DNA of 64,000 nt, taken from contig NZ_FNYV01000001.1 of assembly GCF_900109115.1 (NCBI RefSeq), positions 310,001 to 374,000 of the forward strand. Direction: 5' to 3'. Every line of letters begins with the position of its first letter. Within the stretch, counting starts at the first letter, position 1. The notes below the pieces were generated by a model, which did no database searches, was not told where the DNA came from, and saw nothing but the letters and a program-made list of their open reading frames with translations. Positions 8,880 through 16,191 of this stretch are shown in pieces. The stretch is from Micromonospora phaseoli. GTDB taxonomy: Bacteria; Actinomycetota; Actinomycetes; Mycobacteriales; Micromonosporaceae. The translations under genes and the position numbers were made by a program.

Positions 8880-8914
8880 GAGCCGGGCCGGCGTCCTGCC
8901 CGCCGGCCCGGCTC
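8880..8914. terminator. GC-rich hairpin terminator between convergent genes
   Basis: Perfect 13-bp stem GAGCCGGGCCGGC / GCCGGCCCGGCTC around a 9-nt loop, located 12 bp past the stop of the SH3-like gene and before the 3' end of the minus-strand CPCC gene. It has no T-tract, as is usual in actinobacteria, and can serve both directions. Confidence 0.8.
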
Positions 8915-8952
8915 CACGGCCTGCGCGGCCCTCGTCCCCGGTCAGGGCCGGG

Positions 8953-9195
8953 TCAGGGCAGCTCCTCCGGCCGGGGCGCACGGACCGACTCCTGGTAGCG
9001 GGGGTGGCAGGCGCCGTAGACGGCGAAGTTGAGTCGAGCGTGGGACAGGCTCAGATCCCCGTTGGGCCCGCCGCGCACGACGTCGGCGTCCGCATCGGTC
9101 TGGCCGTCATCGGTCCAGAAGCAGACCGGACAGGTGCCGCCGCCGGTCCGGTACGCGCAGCAGGGGCAAGCGGCGGGAACCCAGCGATCATCCAC
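8953..9195 (-). CDS. Small cysteine-rich CPCC-family protein
   Basis: An 80-residue protein of the CPCC family (Cys_rich_CPCC): CPCCAYRT and CPVCFW form two zinc-ribbon-like Cys pairs, followed by the family blocks DDGQTDADADVVRGGPNG and a RPEELP tail. It is soluble and probably binds zinc. The biochemical role of the family is not known. I place the start at GTG 9195. The longer frame from ATG 9225 adds 10 codons with unusually AT-rich third positions (AAA CGT CTA), and that stretch contains a TACTGT -10-like hexamer and a GGAAAG ribosome site that fit the shorter version. Confidence 0.72.
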   Translation of the reverse strand: MDDRWVPAACPCCAYRTGGGTCPVCFWTDDGQTDADADVVRGGPNGDLSLSHARLNFAVYGACHPRYQESVRAPRPEELP

Positions 9196-9250
9196 TTCGA
9201 CAGCTTTCCACAGTAGACGTTTCATCCGCGTCGTGCGGGTCCGCCTCGAC

Positions 9251-10171
9251 TCAGGCTATGACCCGGACCCGCAGCAGCGTACCCGGGATCGCCCCGAGCA
9301 GTTCGGCGGCGTGTCCACCATTGACCGAGAGCGCGACCCGGCCGGCCGAGTCCACATGTGCCACCAGCGCCCCGACCGGCGCATCGCCGAACGTACGCCC
9401 GTGCACGGCGGCCACCTCCCGTCCCCCGCCGCCGGCCGCCGCCTGCGCCGGCCGGTCGTCCGGGGTCGCGTGCTCTGGCCGGTCGTCCGGTGCCGCGTGC
9501 TCTGGCCGGTCGTCCGGTGCCGCCTGCACCAGGAGCCGGGCCGGCAGCGGGGCCAGCAGGTCGGCCGGGGCGGCCAGCTGGACGTTGCCGAAGTGGTCCA
9601 CCGTCAGCACCTCGGCGACGAACCCGTCCGGTCGCCGCCGCACCAGCGGGTCGGGCAGCCGCACCAGCGTCGCCGGGTCGACCGGCGGGCCGGCCTCGCC
9701 CAGCGGTGCGCCCAGCGCCAGTCGGGCCGCGACCGGCGCGAAGACGTCCCGGCCGTGGAAGGTGGCCGAGACCCGTGGCGCCAGCCAGCGCGGATTGGTC
9801 AGCTCCACCGCGTCGGTCACCCCGCCGAGAGCAACGGCGGCGTCGAGCAGCAGACCATTGTCCGGCCCCACCAGGAACCCCTCGGGCGTGCCCAGCGCGA
9901 CGCCCCGCCGCGGCGTACCGACACCCGGGTCGACGACGGCCACATGCACCCCGGCCGGCAGGTGCGGCACGGTCTGCGCGAGCACCGCCGCGCCCCGACG
10001 GACGTCACCCGGCGGCACCAGGTGGGTCACGTCGATGATCCGCATCGCGGGCGCGAGTCGGGCGATCACTCCGTGGCAGACCGCCACGAACCCGTCGGTG
10101 AGCCCGTAGTCGGTGGTCAGCGAGACCACCCCGAACGGTGTCCGGACGTCGTTGGCGGCCCCGCTGGTCAC
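9251..10171 (-). CDS. SAM hydroxide adenosyltransferase (DUF62 / SalL-fluorinase family)
   Basis: A 306-residue cytoplasmic enzyme of the family that attacks S-adenosylmethionine with hydroxide to give adenosine and methionine. Family markers are SLTTDYGLTDGFV (17-29), VDPGVGT (80-86), VGPDNGLL (101-108) and FHGRDVFAP (138-146). Related members are the chlorinase SalL and the fluorinase. The halogenases have particular loops, which cannot be judged safely here, so the housekeeping hydroxide enzyme is the default. The C-terminal domain carries an unusual repeat insert (see 9451-9531). The start is GTG 10171. No good ribosome site is visible. It is divergent from a lipoprotein gene across 97 bp. 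Confidence 0.87.
   Translation of the reverse strand: MTSGAANDVRTPFGVVSLTTDYGLTDGFVAVCHGVIARLAPAMRIIDVTHLVPPGDVRRGAAVLAQTVPHLPAGVHVAVVDPGVGTPRRGVALGTPEGFLVGPDNGLLLDAAVALGGVTDAVELTNPRWLAPRVSATFHGRDVFAPVAARLALGAPLGEAGPPVDPATLVRLPDPLVRRRPDGFVAEVLTVDHFGNVQLAAPADLLAPLPARLLVQAAPDDRPEHAAPDDRPEHATPDDRPAQAAAGGGGREVAAVHGRTFGDAPVGALVAHVDSAGRVALSVNGGHAAELLGAIPGTLLRVRVIA
9451..9531. repeat. Three tandem 27-bp units inside the SAM hydroxide adenosyltransferase gene
   Basis: Units begin at 9451, 9478 and 9505, each starting GCCGGTCGTCCGG, and encode nine-residue repeats of the form (A/T)PDDRP(E/A)(H/Q)A on the minus strand. The period keeps the frame. The repeats form a hydrophilic loop in the C-terminal beta domain that other family members are not known to have. 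Confidence 0.85.
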
Positions 10172-10256
10172 GGCACCGGATCGTACGCCCGGTCCTGCCG
10201 GATACGCGACACCGTGCCTGGCCGACCGGCCACTGCCTGCGGCGGAGCGGGTTGGG

Positions 10257-10262
10257 CAGACT
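10257..10262 (+). promoter_or_regulatory. -10-like hexamer for a leaderless lipoprotein transcript
   Basis: CAGACT lies exactly 6 nt before ATG 10269 and there is no purine-rich ribosome site, the pattern of leaderless actinobacterial genes. Confidence 0.5.
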
Positions 10263-10268
10263 GCCTGG

Positions 10269-10904
10269 ATGAGCCACCGGATCCTGCCCGTCGTCGTCCT
10301 CCTGACGGTTACGGGCGCGCTCGCCGCCTGCGGCGGTGGCCCGGACCGGCCGGCGGGACCGAACCCGCCCGCCAGCGCCGCATCGGCCGACGCGGTGCCG
10401 TCGGAAGGCCCGGCGAACCCGACCGGGCCAGACGTCGACGCCACCGAACCGACGACCGCAGCGGGACCGGTGGGCCCGGCCACCGCAGTGGCACCGGCGG
10501 GCCCGGCCACCGCAGCGGGGCCGGCGGGCCCGACCGCCGATGGCGGCACCGAGCGGCGACCGCCCAGCCCGCCACCGGTGGTGCTGCCGCCACGCCAGGA
10601 AGGCGCACCGACCGCCGGAGAGGTCGTCGCGGCCTTCCGGGCCGCCGGGCTCAAGGTGGCCAACCCGCGGGACCGTTCCATCGAGTGTGGACCGGACGGG
10701 CTGGGGCTGGGCTGCTCGGAACTCGTCGTCACCGACAACGTGGCCGTGTACGTCTTCCCCGACGAGAGCAGCGCGGGTGACCTGGCCGAGCGGTGGAGCG
10801 GTGCCGCCTACCGCAGCGGCACGGTGGTGCTCAACTACCGGTCAGCGCGGACCCCACCCACCGACCGTTCCCGCTACCAGAAGACCCTCGACACCCTGCG
10901 CTGA
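10269..10904 (+). CDS. Putative lipoprotein of unknown function
   Basis: A 211-residue exported lipoprotein. A lipoprotein signal peptide ends in the lipobox LAAC at about residues 17-20. It is followed by a 75-residue Pro/Ala/Gly linker that contains repeated (A/V)GPATA segments from a degenerate DNA repeat (10455-10535). The C-terminal globular part (about 105-211) has a Cys pair (IECGPDGLGLGCSELVV) and the pattern VYVFPDESSAGDLAERW. I do not recognise the domain. Such domains are often solute- or wall-associated sensors. The start is supported by the -10 hexamer 6 nt upstream. Confidence 0.75.
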   Translation: MSHRILPVVVLLTVTGALAACGGGPDRPAGPNPPASAASADAVPSEGPANPTGPDVDATEPTTAAGPVGPATAVAPAGPATAAGPAGPTADGGTERRPPSPPPVVLPPRQEGAPTAGEVVAAFRAAGLKVANPRDRSIECGPDGLGLGCSELVVTDNVAVYVFPDESSAGDLAERWSGAAYRSGTVVLNYRSARTPPTDRSRYQKTLDTLR

Positions 10905-10923
10905 GCTGTGGGCGTGGGCGGGG

Positions 10924-13900
10924 TCACGGGCGTAGCCGCAGGCCGCGCGGGGTGGTGCGGAAGCCGGCGGCGGTGAGGGCGTCGCGCAGCGGCGACGAGC
11001 GTACGGACTCGCCGTCGGCGCGCTCCACCGAGATCGGACCCAACGCGCCGGAGTGGACCGCGTCGGCCAGCGCCTTCCCGGCTGCGGTCAGCGCCTCCTC
11101 GTCGTCGGTGAAGGAGAGGATCGTGCGCCCGCCCCGCTCCACGTAGAGCGCCAGGTCGCCGGCGACCAGCAGGACCAGGGCTCCCGCCTTGCGGCCGGCC
11201 CGGTGGCCGGTGCCCGACGCCGCCGCCGAGTCGTCGCCGGAGTCGACCGCCCGCTCCGGCCAGGGCAACGCCGCGCCGTAGGGGTTGGCCGGGTCGGTGG
11301 CGGCCAGCACCACCGTGACGCCGCCCCGGGCCCGCGTACCGTCGAGCGGCTCGGCCAGGGCACGGATCCGGTCCACCGCGCCGGGCACCGCGAACTGGGC
11401 GGCGCCCAAGCCGTCGACGAAATATCCGCGCCGGGCCGCGCCGCGCTCCTCCAGCGCGGCCAGCACCGGGTAGACCGCGGCGAAGCCACCGGGCGCCTGC
11501 TCGGCCATGACCGCGCCCCGGGTCAGCACGCCGTGCCGTTCCAGCAGCACGTCGGCGAGCGCGGCGGCGCGGCGGGTCGCATCGGTGTCACGTTCCGGCA
11601 GCCGGGACCAGCGGCCGGCCACCGTCGGCGGGCCGCTGCGGCTCGGCAGCGCCACCCTTCCCGGTCGCCGGTAGCGGCCGCGCGCGGCGTTCGGGCGCGC
11701 GCGGTGGGCGCCGCCGGCACCGATCACCGCCCGCAGCGGTGCCAAAGTGTCGTTGGTGAGGTGGCCGGCCCAGACCAGGTCCCAGATGACGGCGGTCAGC
11801 GCGGCGTCGTCGGTGGCGCCGACCCGGTCGGCCAGGGGACGGAAGAAGAGGGCCTGTCCGTCACCGAGGGCGTCCAGGACCGCGTCGTGCAGGGGCGTGC
11901 GGGTGAGTGCGTCGTCCGGCGGCGGGAGCAGCAGCGGGGCGGAGTCGGCGTACGCCAGGCTGATCCAGCCGTCCCCACCGGAGATCGCTCCCGCGCCGGC
12001 CCACAGCACCTCGCCGCTGGCACAGAGTTCGTCGAGTTGCGCGGGGAAGTAGTCCGCGACCCGGGCGGGCAGCACCAGGCGTTCCAGGGCCGAGGCCGGC
12101 ACGGACGCACCCTGCAACTGCTCCACGGCGGCGGCCACCGCCTCCACCCCACGAGCCGAGGAACCGACCTGCTGCCAGCGGGGCAGGAAGGTGGCCAGCG
12201 CCCGGGGTGGCACCGGTTCGATCTCCCGGCGCAGCGCCGCGAGGGACCGGCGGCGCAGCAGGCGCAGCACCTCGGCATCGCACCACTGGGTGCCGACGGT
12301 GTCCGGCGTGAACTCGCCGGAGACCACCCGACCGGTGGCGGCCAGGCGGCGCAGCGCCTGCTCCACCACGAAGACCCCGAGCCCGAAGCGGGCCGCGCAG
12401 GTGCTGGCCGTGAACGGGGCGTGGGTGCGGGCGTACCGGGCGACCAGGTCGCCGAGCGGGTCGGCGACGGGTTCGAGGTACGCGTGCGCGACGCCCACCG
12501 GCAGGGCCACGCCGAGTGCGTCCCGCAGCCGGCCGGCGTCCTCGACGCCGACCCAGCGCTCCTGCCCGGCGACGCGGACTCGCAGCACCCGTCGGGCGGC
12601 GGCCAGCTCGGTCAGCCATTCTTCGGGCGCGCCGCGCTCGGCCAGCTCGTCGGCGCTCAGGTCGCCGAGCTGTCGCAACAGCTCGATCACGTCCTCGGCG
12701 TCGCGGGGCCGGCGCTGCGGGGTGAGCCAGCGCAACTGCCGTTCGGTCTCGGTGAGCACCGTCGGTTCGAGTAGTTCGCGCAGGTCCACCCGGCCGAGCA
12801 GCTCGCCGAGCAGCGCCGAGTCCAGGGCGAGTGCCGCGGCCCGCCGTTCGGCCAGCGGCGCGTCGCCTTCGTAGAGGAAGGCGCCGACGTAGCCGAAGAG
12901 CAGCGAGCGGGCGAACGGTGACGGTCGGTCGGTCTCCACCTCCACGAGCCGCACCCGACGGCCGGCGAGCTGACGCATCACCTCGGTCAGGGCGGGCAGG
13001 TCGAAGACGTCCTGCAGGCATTCCCGAGCCGCCTCAAGAGTGACCGGGAAGTCGGCGAACTCGCGGGCGACGTCGAGCAGTTGGGCCGCGCGTTGCCGCT
13101 GCTGCCAGAGCGGCTGGCGGCGGCGCGGGTCACGGCGAGGCAGCAGCAGTGAGCGCGCGGCACACTCCCGGAAGCGGGCGGCGAACAGGGCAGAGGTGCC
13201 GACCGACTCCTCCACCAGCTGGGTGATCTCCTCGGGATCGAACGCCACCACGTCGGCGCCGGGTGGGGTGTCGGCGGTGTCCGGCAGACGTACCACGATG
13301 CCGTCGTCGGCGGGCATCACCTGCGCGTCCACCCCGTAGCGCTCGGCGAGCCGCCGGCCGATCGCCAACGCCCAGGGCGCGTTCACCCGGGCCCCCAGGA
13401 CGCTGTGCACGGCGAGTCGCCAGTCGCCCAGCTCGTCGCGGAACCGCTCGACCACCACCGTCCGGTCGTCCGGCAGCGCACGGGTCGCGGCCTGCTGCTC
13501 GCGCAGGTACGCCAGGAGGTTGCCGGCGGCCCAGTCGTCCAGCCCGGCGGCGCGCAGCGTGGCCACCGCCTCCTCGTCGCCCTGGCGGAGCAGCGTGCGG
13601 ACCCGGGTGCCGATCGCCCGGCCCAGCTCCACCGGCCGGCCCGGCTGGTCGCCCTTCCAGAACGGCATCTTGGCGGCCTGACCGGGGGCGGGGGAGACCA
13701 GCACCCGGTCAGGCGTGATCTCCTCGATCCGCCAGGACGAGGAGCCGAGCAGGAAGACGTCGCCGACCCGCGACTCGTAGACCATCTCCTCGTCCAGCTC
13801 GCCCACCCGGGCGGCGCGTTCCGCGCCGGCCAGGAAGACACCGAACAGTCCCCGGTCGGGGATGGTGCCGCCACTGGTCACCGCGAGTCGCTGGGCACCG

Positions 13901-15492
13901 GGCCGGCCGGTCAGCACGTCCGTGGCGCGGTCCCACACCAGCCGGGGACGAAGTTCGGCGAAGGCGGTCGACGGGTAGCGGCCGGAGAGCATGTCCAGCA
14001 CGGCGTGCAGCGCGGAGTCGGGCAGCTCGGCGAAGGGTGCTGCCCGCCGGACCACCGTCGCCAGGTCACCCACCCGCCACTGGTCGAGCGCGACCATCGC
14101 GACTATCTGCTGGGCGAGGACGTCCAGCGGGTTGCGCGGATGCCGCAGCTCCTCGATGGCGGCGTCGGTCATCCGCTCGGCGACCACGGCGCAGGAGAGC
14201 AGGTCGCCCCGGTGCTTGGGCAGGACCACCCCCCGGGACACCGCGCCGACCTGGTGCCCGGCGCGGCCGACGCGTTGCAGGCCGGCGGCCACGCTCGGTG
14301 GTGCCTCGATCTGCACGACCAGATCGACCGCGCCCATGTCGATGCCGAGTTCGAGGCTGGAGGTGGCCACCACCGCCGGCAACTGACCTGCCTTCAGCGA
14401 CTCCTCGATGTGCCGGCGCTCCTCCCGGGAGACGCTGCCGTGATGCGCCCGGGCGATCACCGGCGGTGCGCCGGCCACCGCGCCGGCCTGGGCCATCAGC
14501 TCCGCCGGGAGCCGGGGGCCATGACCGGTCGCGGCCGGCTCCCCTTCGGTCTGCTCCTCGGCGGCGAGCTCGTTGAGCCGGGCACAGAGCCGCTCGGCGC
14601 CACGCCGGGAATTGGTGAAGACGATGGTCGAGCGGTGGGCCCGGATCAACCCGAAGACCCGCTCCTCCACGGCGGGCCAGATCGACGCCGACCGGGGGCG
14701 GGCCAGATCGTCCTGCGGCGCCTCCTGCTCGTCGAGGCGGGTCATGTCCTCCACCGGCACCTGGACGCTGACCTCGATCGTCTTGGCGGCGACCGGGGCG
14801 ACCACGTCGACCGGGCGGGCGCCGCCGAGGAAACGGGCGCACTCGTCGAGCGGCCGGACGGTGGCGGAGAGGCCGATCCGTTGTGCCGGGGCGGGCAGTA
14901 GCTCGTCGAGGCGCTCCAGGGAGAGGGCGAGGTGGGCGCCACGCTTGGTGCCGGCAACCGCGTGCACCTCGTCGATGATCACCGTCTGGACGCCGCGCAG
15001 CGAGTCTCGGGCGGCCGAGGTGAGCAGCAGGAACAGTGACTCCGGCGTGGTGATCAGCACGTCTGGTGGGGTACGGGCGAAGGCCCGGCGCTCGTCGGCG
15101 GGGGTGTCCCCGGTACGCATGCCGACGGTGATCTGCGGCGGCGGCAGCGCCAGCCGCGTCGCGGCCTGCCGGATGCCGGCGAGGGGCGCACGAAGGTTGC
15201 GTTCGACGTCGACCGCGAGTGCCTTGAGCGGGCTGACGTAGAGCACCCGGCACCGGTGCCTCGGCTCGGCCGGTGCGGGTTCGCGGGCCAGCCGGTCGAG
15301 CGACCACAGGAACGCGGCCAGCGTCTTGCCGGAACCGGTGGGTGCCACGACGAGGGCGTGGCGGCCGGCGGCGACCGCATCCCAGGCGCCGACCTGCGCC
15401 GCCGTCGGCGCGGCGAACGCCGCGCCGAACCACTCCCGGGTCGCCGGACCGAACCGGGAGAGCCCCGCCGCAGCCATGCTGGAATCCGCCAC
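10924..15492 (-). CDS. lhr: Large ATP-dependent helicase Lhr
   Basis: A 1522-residue superfamily 2 DNA helicase, the expected size for full-length actinobacterial Lhr. Walker A APTGSGKT is at 50-57 and the DEVH box (VIIDEVHAVAG) at 171-181. The N-terminal half has the two RecA domains, a winged helix and the Lhr-specific domain. The C-terminal half is the long extension found in bacterial Lhr, with winged-helix arrays that drive oligomer formation and nucleic acid binding. Lhr is a 3'-5' translocase induced by DNA damage in mycobacteria. The start at GTG 15492 follows CAGGAT by 6 nt. An ATG at 15477 is the alternative. The upstream motif suggests LexA-independent damage control. Confidence 0.94.
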   Translation of the reverse strand: MADSSMAAAGLSRFGPATREWFGAAFAAPTAAQVGAWDAVAAGRHALVVAPTGSGKTLAAFLWSLDRLAREPAPAEPRHRCRVLYVSPLKALAVDVERNLRAPLAGIRQAATRLALPPPQITVGMRTGDTPADERRAFARTPPDVLITTPESLFLLLTSAARDSLRGVQTVIIDEVHAVAGTKRGAHLALSLERLDELLPAPAQRIGLSATVRPLDECARFLGGARPVDVVAPVAAKTIEVSVQVPVEDMTRLDEQEAPQDDLARPRSASIWPAVEERVFGLIRAHRSTIVFTNSRRGAERLCARLNELAAEEQTEGEPAATGHGPRLPAELMAQAGAVAGAPPVIARAHHGSVSREERRHIEESLKAGQLPAVVATSSLELGIDMGAVDLVVQIEAPPSVAAGLQRVGRAGHQVGAVSRGVVLPKHRGDLLSCAVVAERMTDAAIEELRHPRNPLDVLAQQIVAMVALDQWRVGDLATVVRRAAPFAELPDSALHAVLDMLSGRYPSTAFAELRPRLVWDRATDVLTGRPGAQRLAVTSGGTIPDRGLFGVFLAGAERAARVGELDEEMVYESRVGDVFLLGSSSWRIEEITPDRVLVSPAPGQAAKMPFWKGDQPGRPVELGRAIGTRVRTLLRQGDEEAVATLRAAGLDDWAAGNLLAYLREQQAATRALPDDRTVVVERFRDELGDWRLAVHSVLGARVNAPWALAIGRRLAERYGVDAQVMPADDGIVVRLPDTADTPPGADVVAFDPEEITQLVEESVGTSALFAARFRECAARSLLLPRRDPRRRQPLWQQRQRAAQLLDVAREFADFPVTLEAARECLQDVFDLPALTEVMRQLAGRRVRLVEVETDRPSPFARSLLFGYVGAFLYEGDAPLAERRAAALALDSALLGELLGRVDLRELLEPTVLTETERQLRWLTPQRRPRDAEDVIELLRQLGDLSADELAERGAPEEWLTELAAARRVLRVRVAGQERWVGVEDAGRLRDALGVALPVGVAHAYLEPVADPLGDLVARYARTHAPFTASTCAARFGLGVFVVEQALRRLAATGRVVSGEFTPDTVGTQWCDAEVLRLLRRRSLAALRREIEPVPPRALATFLPRWQQVGSSARGVEAVAAAVEQLQGASVPASALERLVLPARVADYFPAQLDELCASGEVLWAGAGAISGGDGWISLAYADSAPLLLPPPDDALTRTPLHDAVLDALGDGQALFFRPLADRVGATDDAALTAVIWDLVWAGHLTNDTLAPLRAVIGAGGAHRARPNAARGRYRRPGRVALPSRSGPPTVAGRWSRLPERDTDATRRAAALADVLLERHGVLTRGAVMAEQAPGGFAAVYPVLAALEERGAARRGYFVDGLGAAQFAVPGAVDRIRALAEPLDGTRARGGVTVVLAATDPANPYGAALPWPERAVDSGDDSAAASGTGHRAGRKAGALVLLVAGDLALYVERGGRTILSFTDDEEALTAAGKALADAVHSGALGPISVERADGESVRSSPLRDALTAAGFRTTPRGLRLRP

Positions 15493-15498
15493 GACTCC

Positions 15499-15521
15499 AT
15501 CCTGCCCCCGGGGACCGACAT
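15499..15521 (-). promoter_or_regulatory. RecA-NDp-like promoter of lhr
   Basis: On the minus strand ATGTCGGTC (15521-15513), exactly 8 nt, then CAGGAT (15504-15499), and 6 nt to GTG 15492. This compares well with the mycobacterial RecA-NDp motif TTGTCRGTG-N8-TAGGGT recognised through PafBC. The -10 half is the weaker match (4 of 6). Confidence 0.5.
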
Positions 15522-15587
15522 CCGTCGTCGCCGGTCTGGCGGAGTATGTCTATTTAAGGCGGTACACGCTACTTGACCGTAGAATCC

Positions 15588-15604
15588 GTTAAGTCTTACT
15601 TAAC
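15588..15604. promoter_or_regulatory. Palindromic operator candidate in an AT-rich promoter
   Basis: GTTAAGTCTTACTTAAC is a perfect 7-bp inverted repeat with a 3-nt centre. It lies in an AT-rich island (about 15545-15640), overlaps a plausible -10 (TACTTA) 18 nt after TTGACC (15573-15578), and is about 70 bp before the 15673 gene. A repressor site is inferred. Confidence 0.5.
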
Positions 15605-15672
15605 TGCTTGCTTGTGACGGGCAACATAAAGTAACTTCACCCGCGGTGTGCTGGGCGGGTGGAGGAGGTTGG

Positions 15673-16053
15673 ATGGCCGTCGAGGAGCGGAGTTCCGGAC
15701 CCGGCACCGACGTCCTGATCCGCAAGGTCGACAGCCATGTCGCCGCCCTTCGCACCGGGCTGCACGGCGCCGAGCTTGAGCTGGCCGAGCGGCTCGCCAG
15801 CTGCCTGCGGGAGCTGGTCGTCTCCACCGCCCAGGCCAGCGCGGCCGACCGCGCGCAGGTGCGGGCCGCCGTGCACTACTTCGTGCTGCGCCGGGAGAGT
15901 CGCGGCCGACTGCTGTCGGTGCGGTCCCTGGCTGCCGCGCAGCGCCTGGTGAACAGGGCGGCGTCGCAGCTCGGCCGGCCCGACCTGATGGTCGAGGGCC
16001 GTCCCGGTCGGGGTGCCGCGAGCTCCCCGGCGGACGCCGCCGCCCGGCCCTGA
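15673..16053 (+). CDS. Small helical protein of unknown function
   Basis: A 126-residue, predominantly helical, soluble protein that I do not recognise. GGAGGAGG at 15661-15668 fixes ATG 15673 over the upstream ATG 15646. The core (about 10-105) is rich in Ala, Arg and Glu with heptad-like spacing (LASCLRELVVSTAQASAADR), and the last 20 residues are a disordered Gly/Ala/Pro tail. No catalytic motif, membrane segment or signal is seen. It stands alone between lhr (opposite strand) and the mrp operon, behind an unusually AT-rich promoter with a palindrome. This suggests regulated expression. Confidence 0.65.
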   Translation: MAVEERSSGPGTDVLIRKVDSHVAALRTGLHGAELELAERLASCLRELVVSTAQASAADRAQVRAAVHYFVLRRESRGRLLSVRSLAAAQRLVNRAASQLGRPDLMVEGRPGRGAASSPADAAARP

Positions 16054-16191
16054 TCCGGTCACCCGCCTCCCGATGGTGAGGGCGGGCGCATTTCGGGAAA
16101 ACCACCCGTAGCGCGCCGAACTGTCGTCTGATCGCTGCTAGGCGCCTGCCCACGCCGAGCGGCGCCGCGGCCACCTCGACCGGGAGCGCGC

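Noticed and set aside
11053..15241. Several plus-strand ORFs of up to 573 residues across lhr
   Set aside because: They are antisense to a helicase with all motifs, and their translations have no domain.
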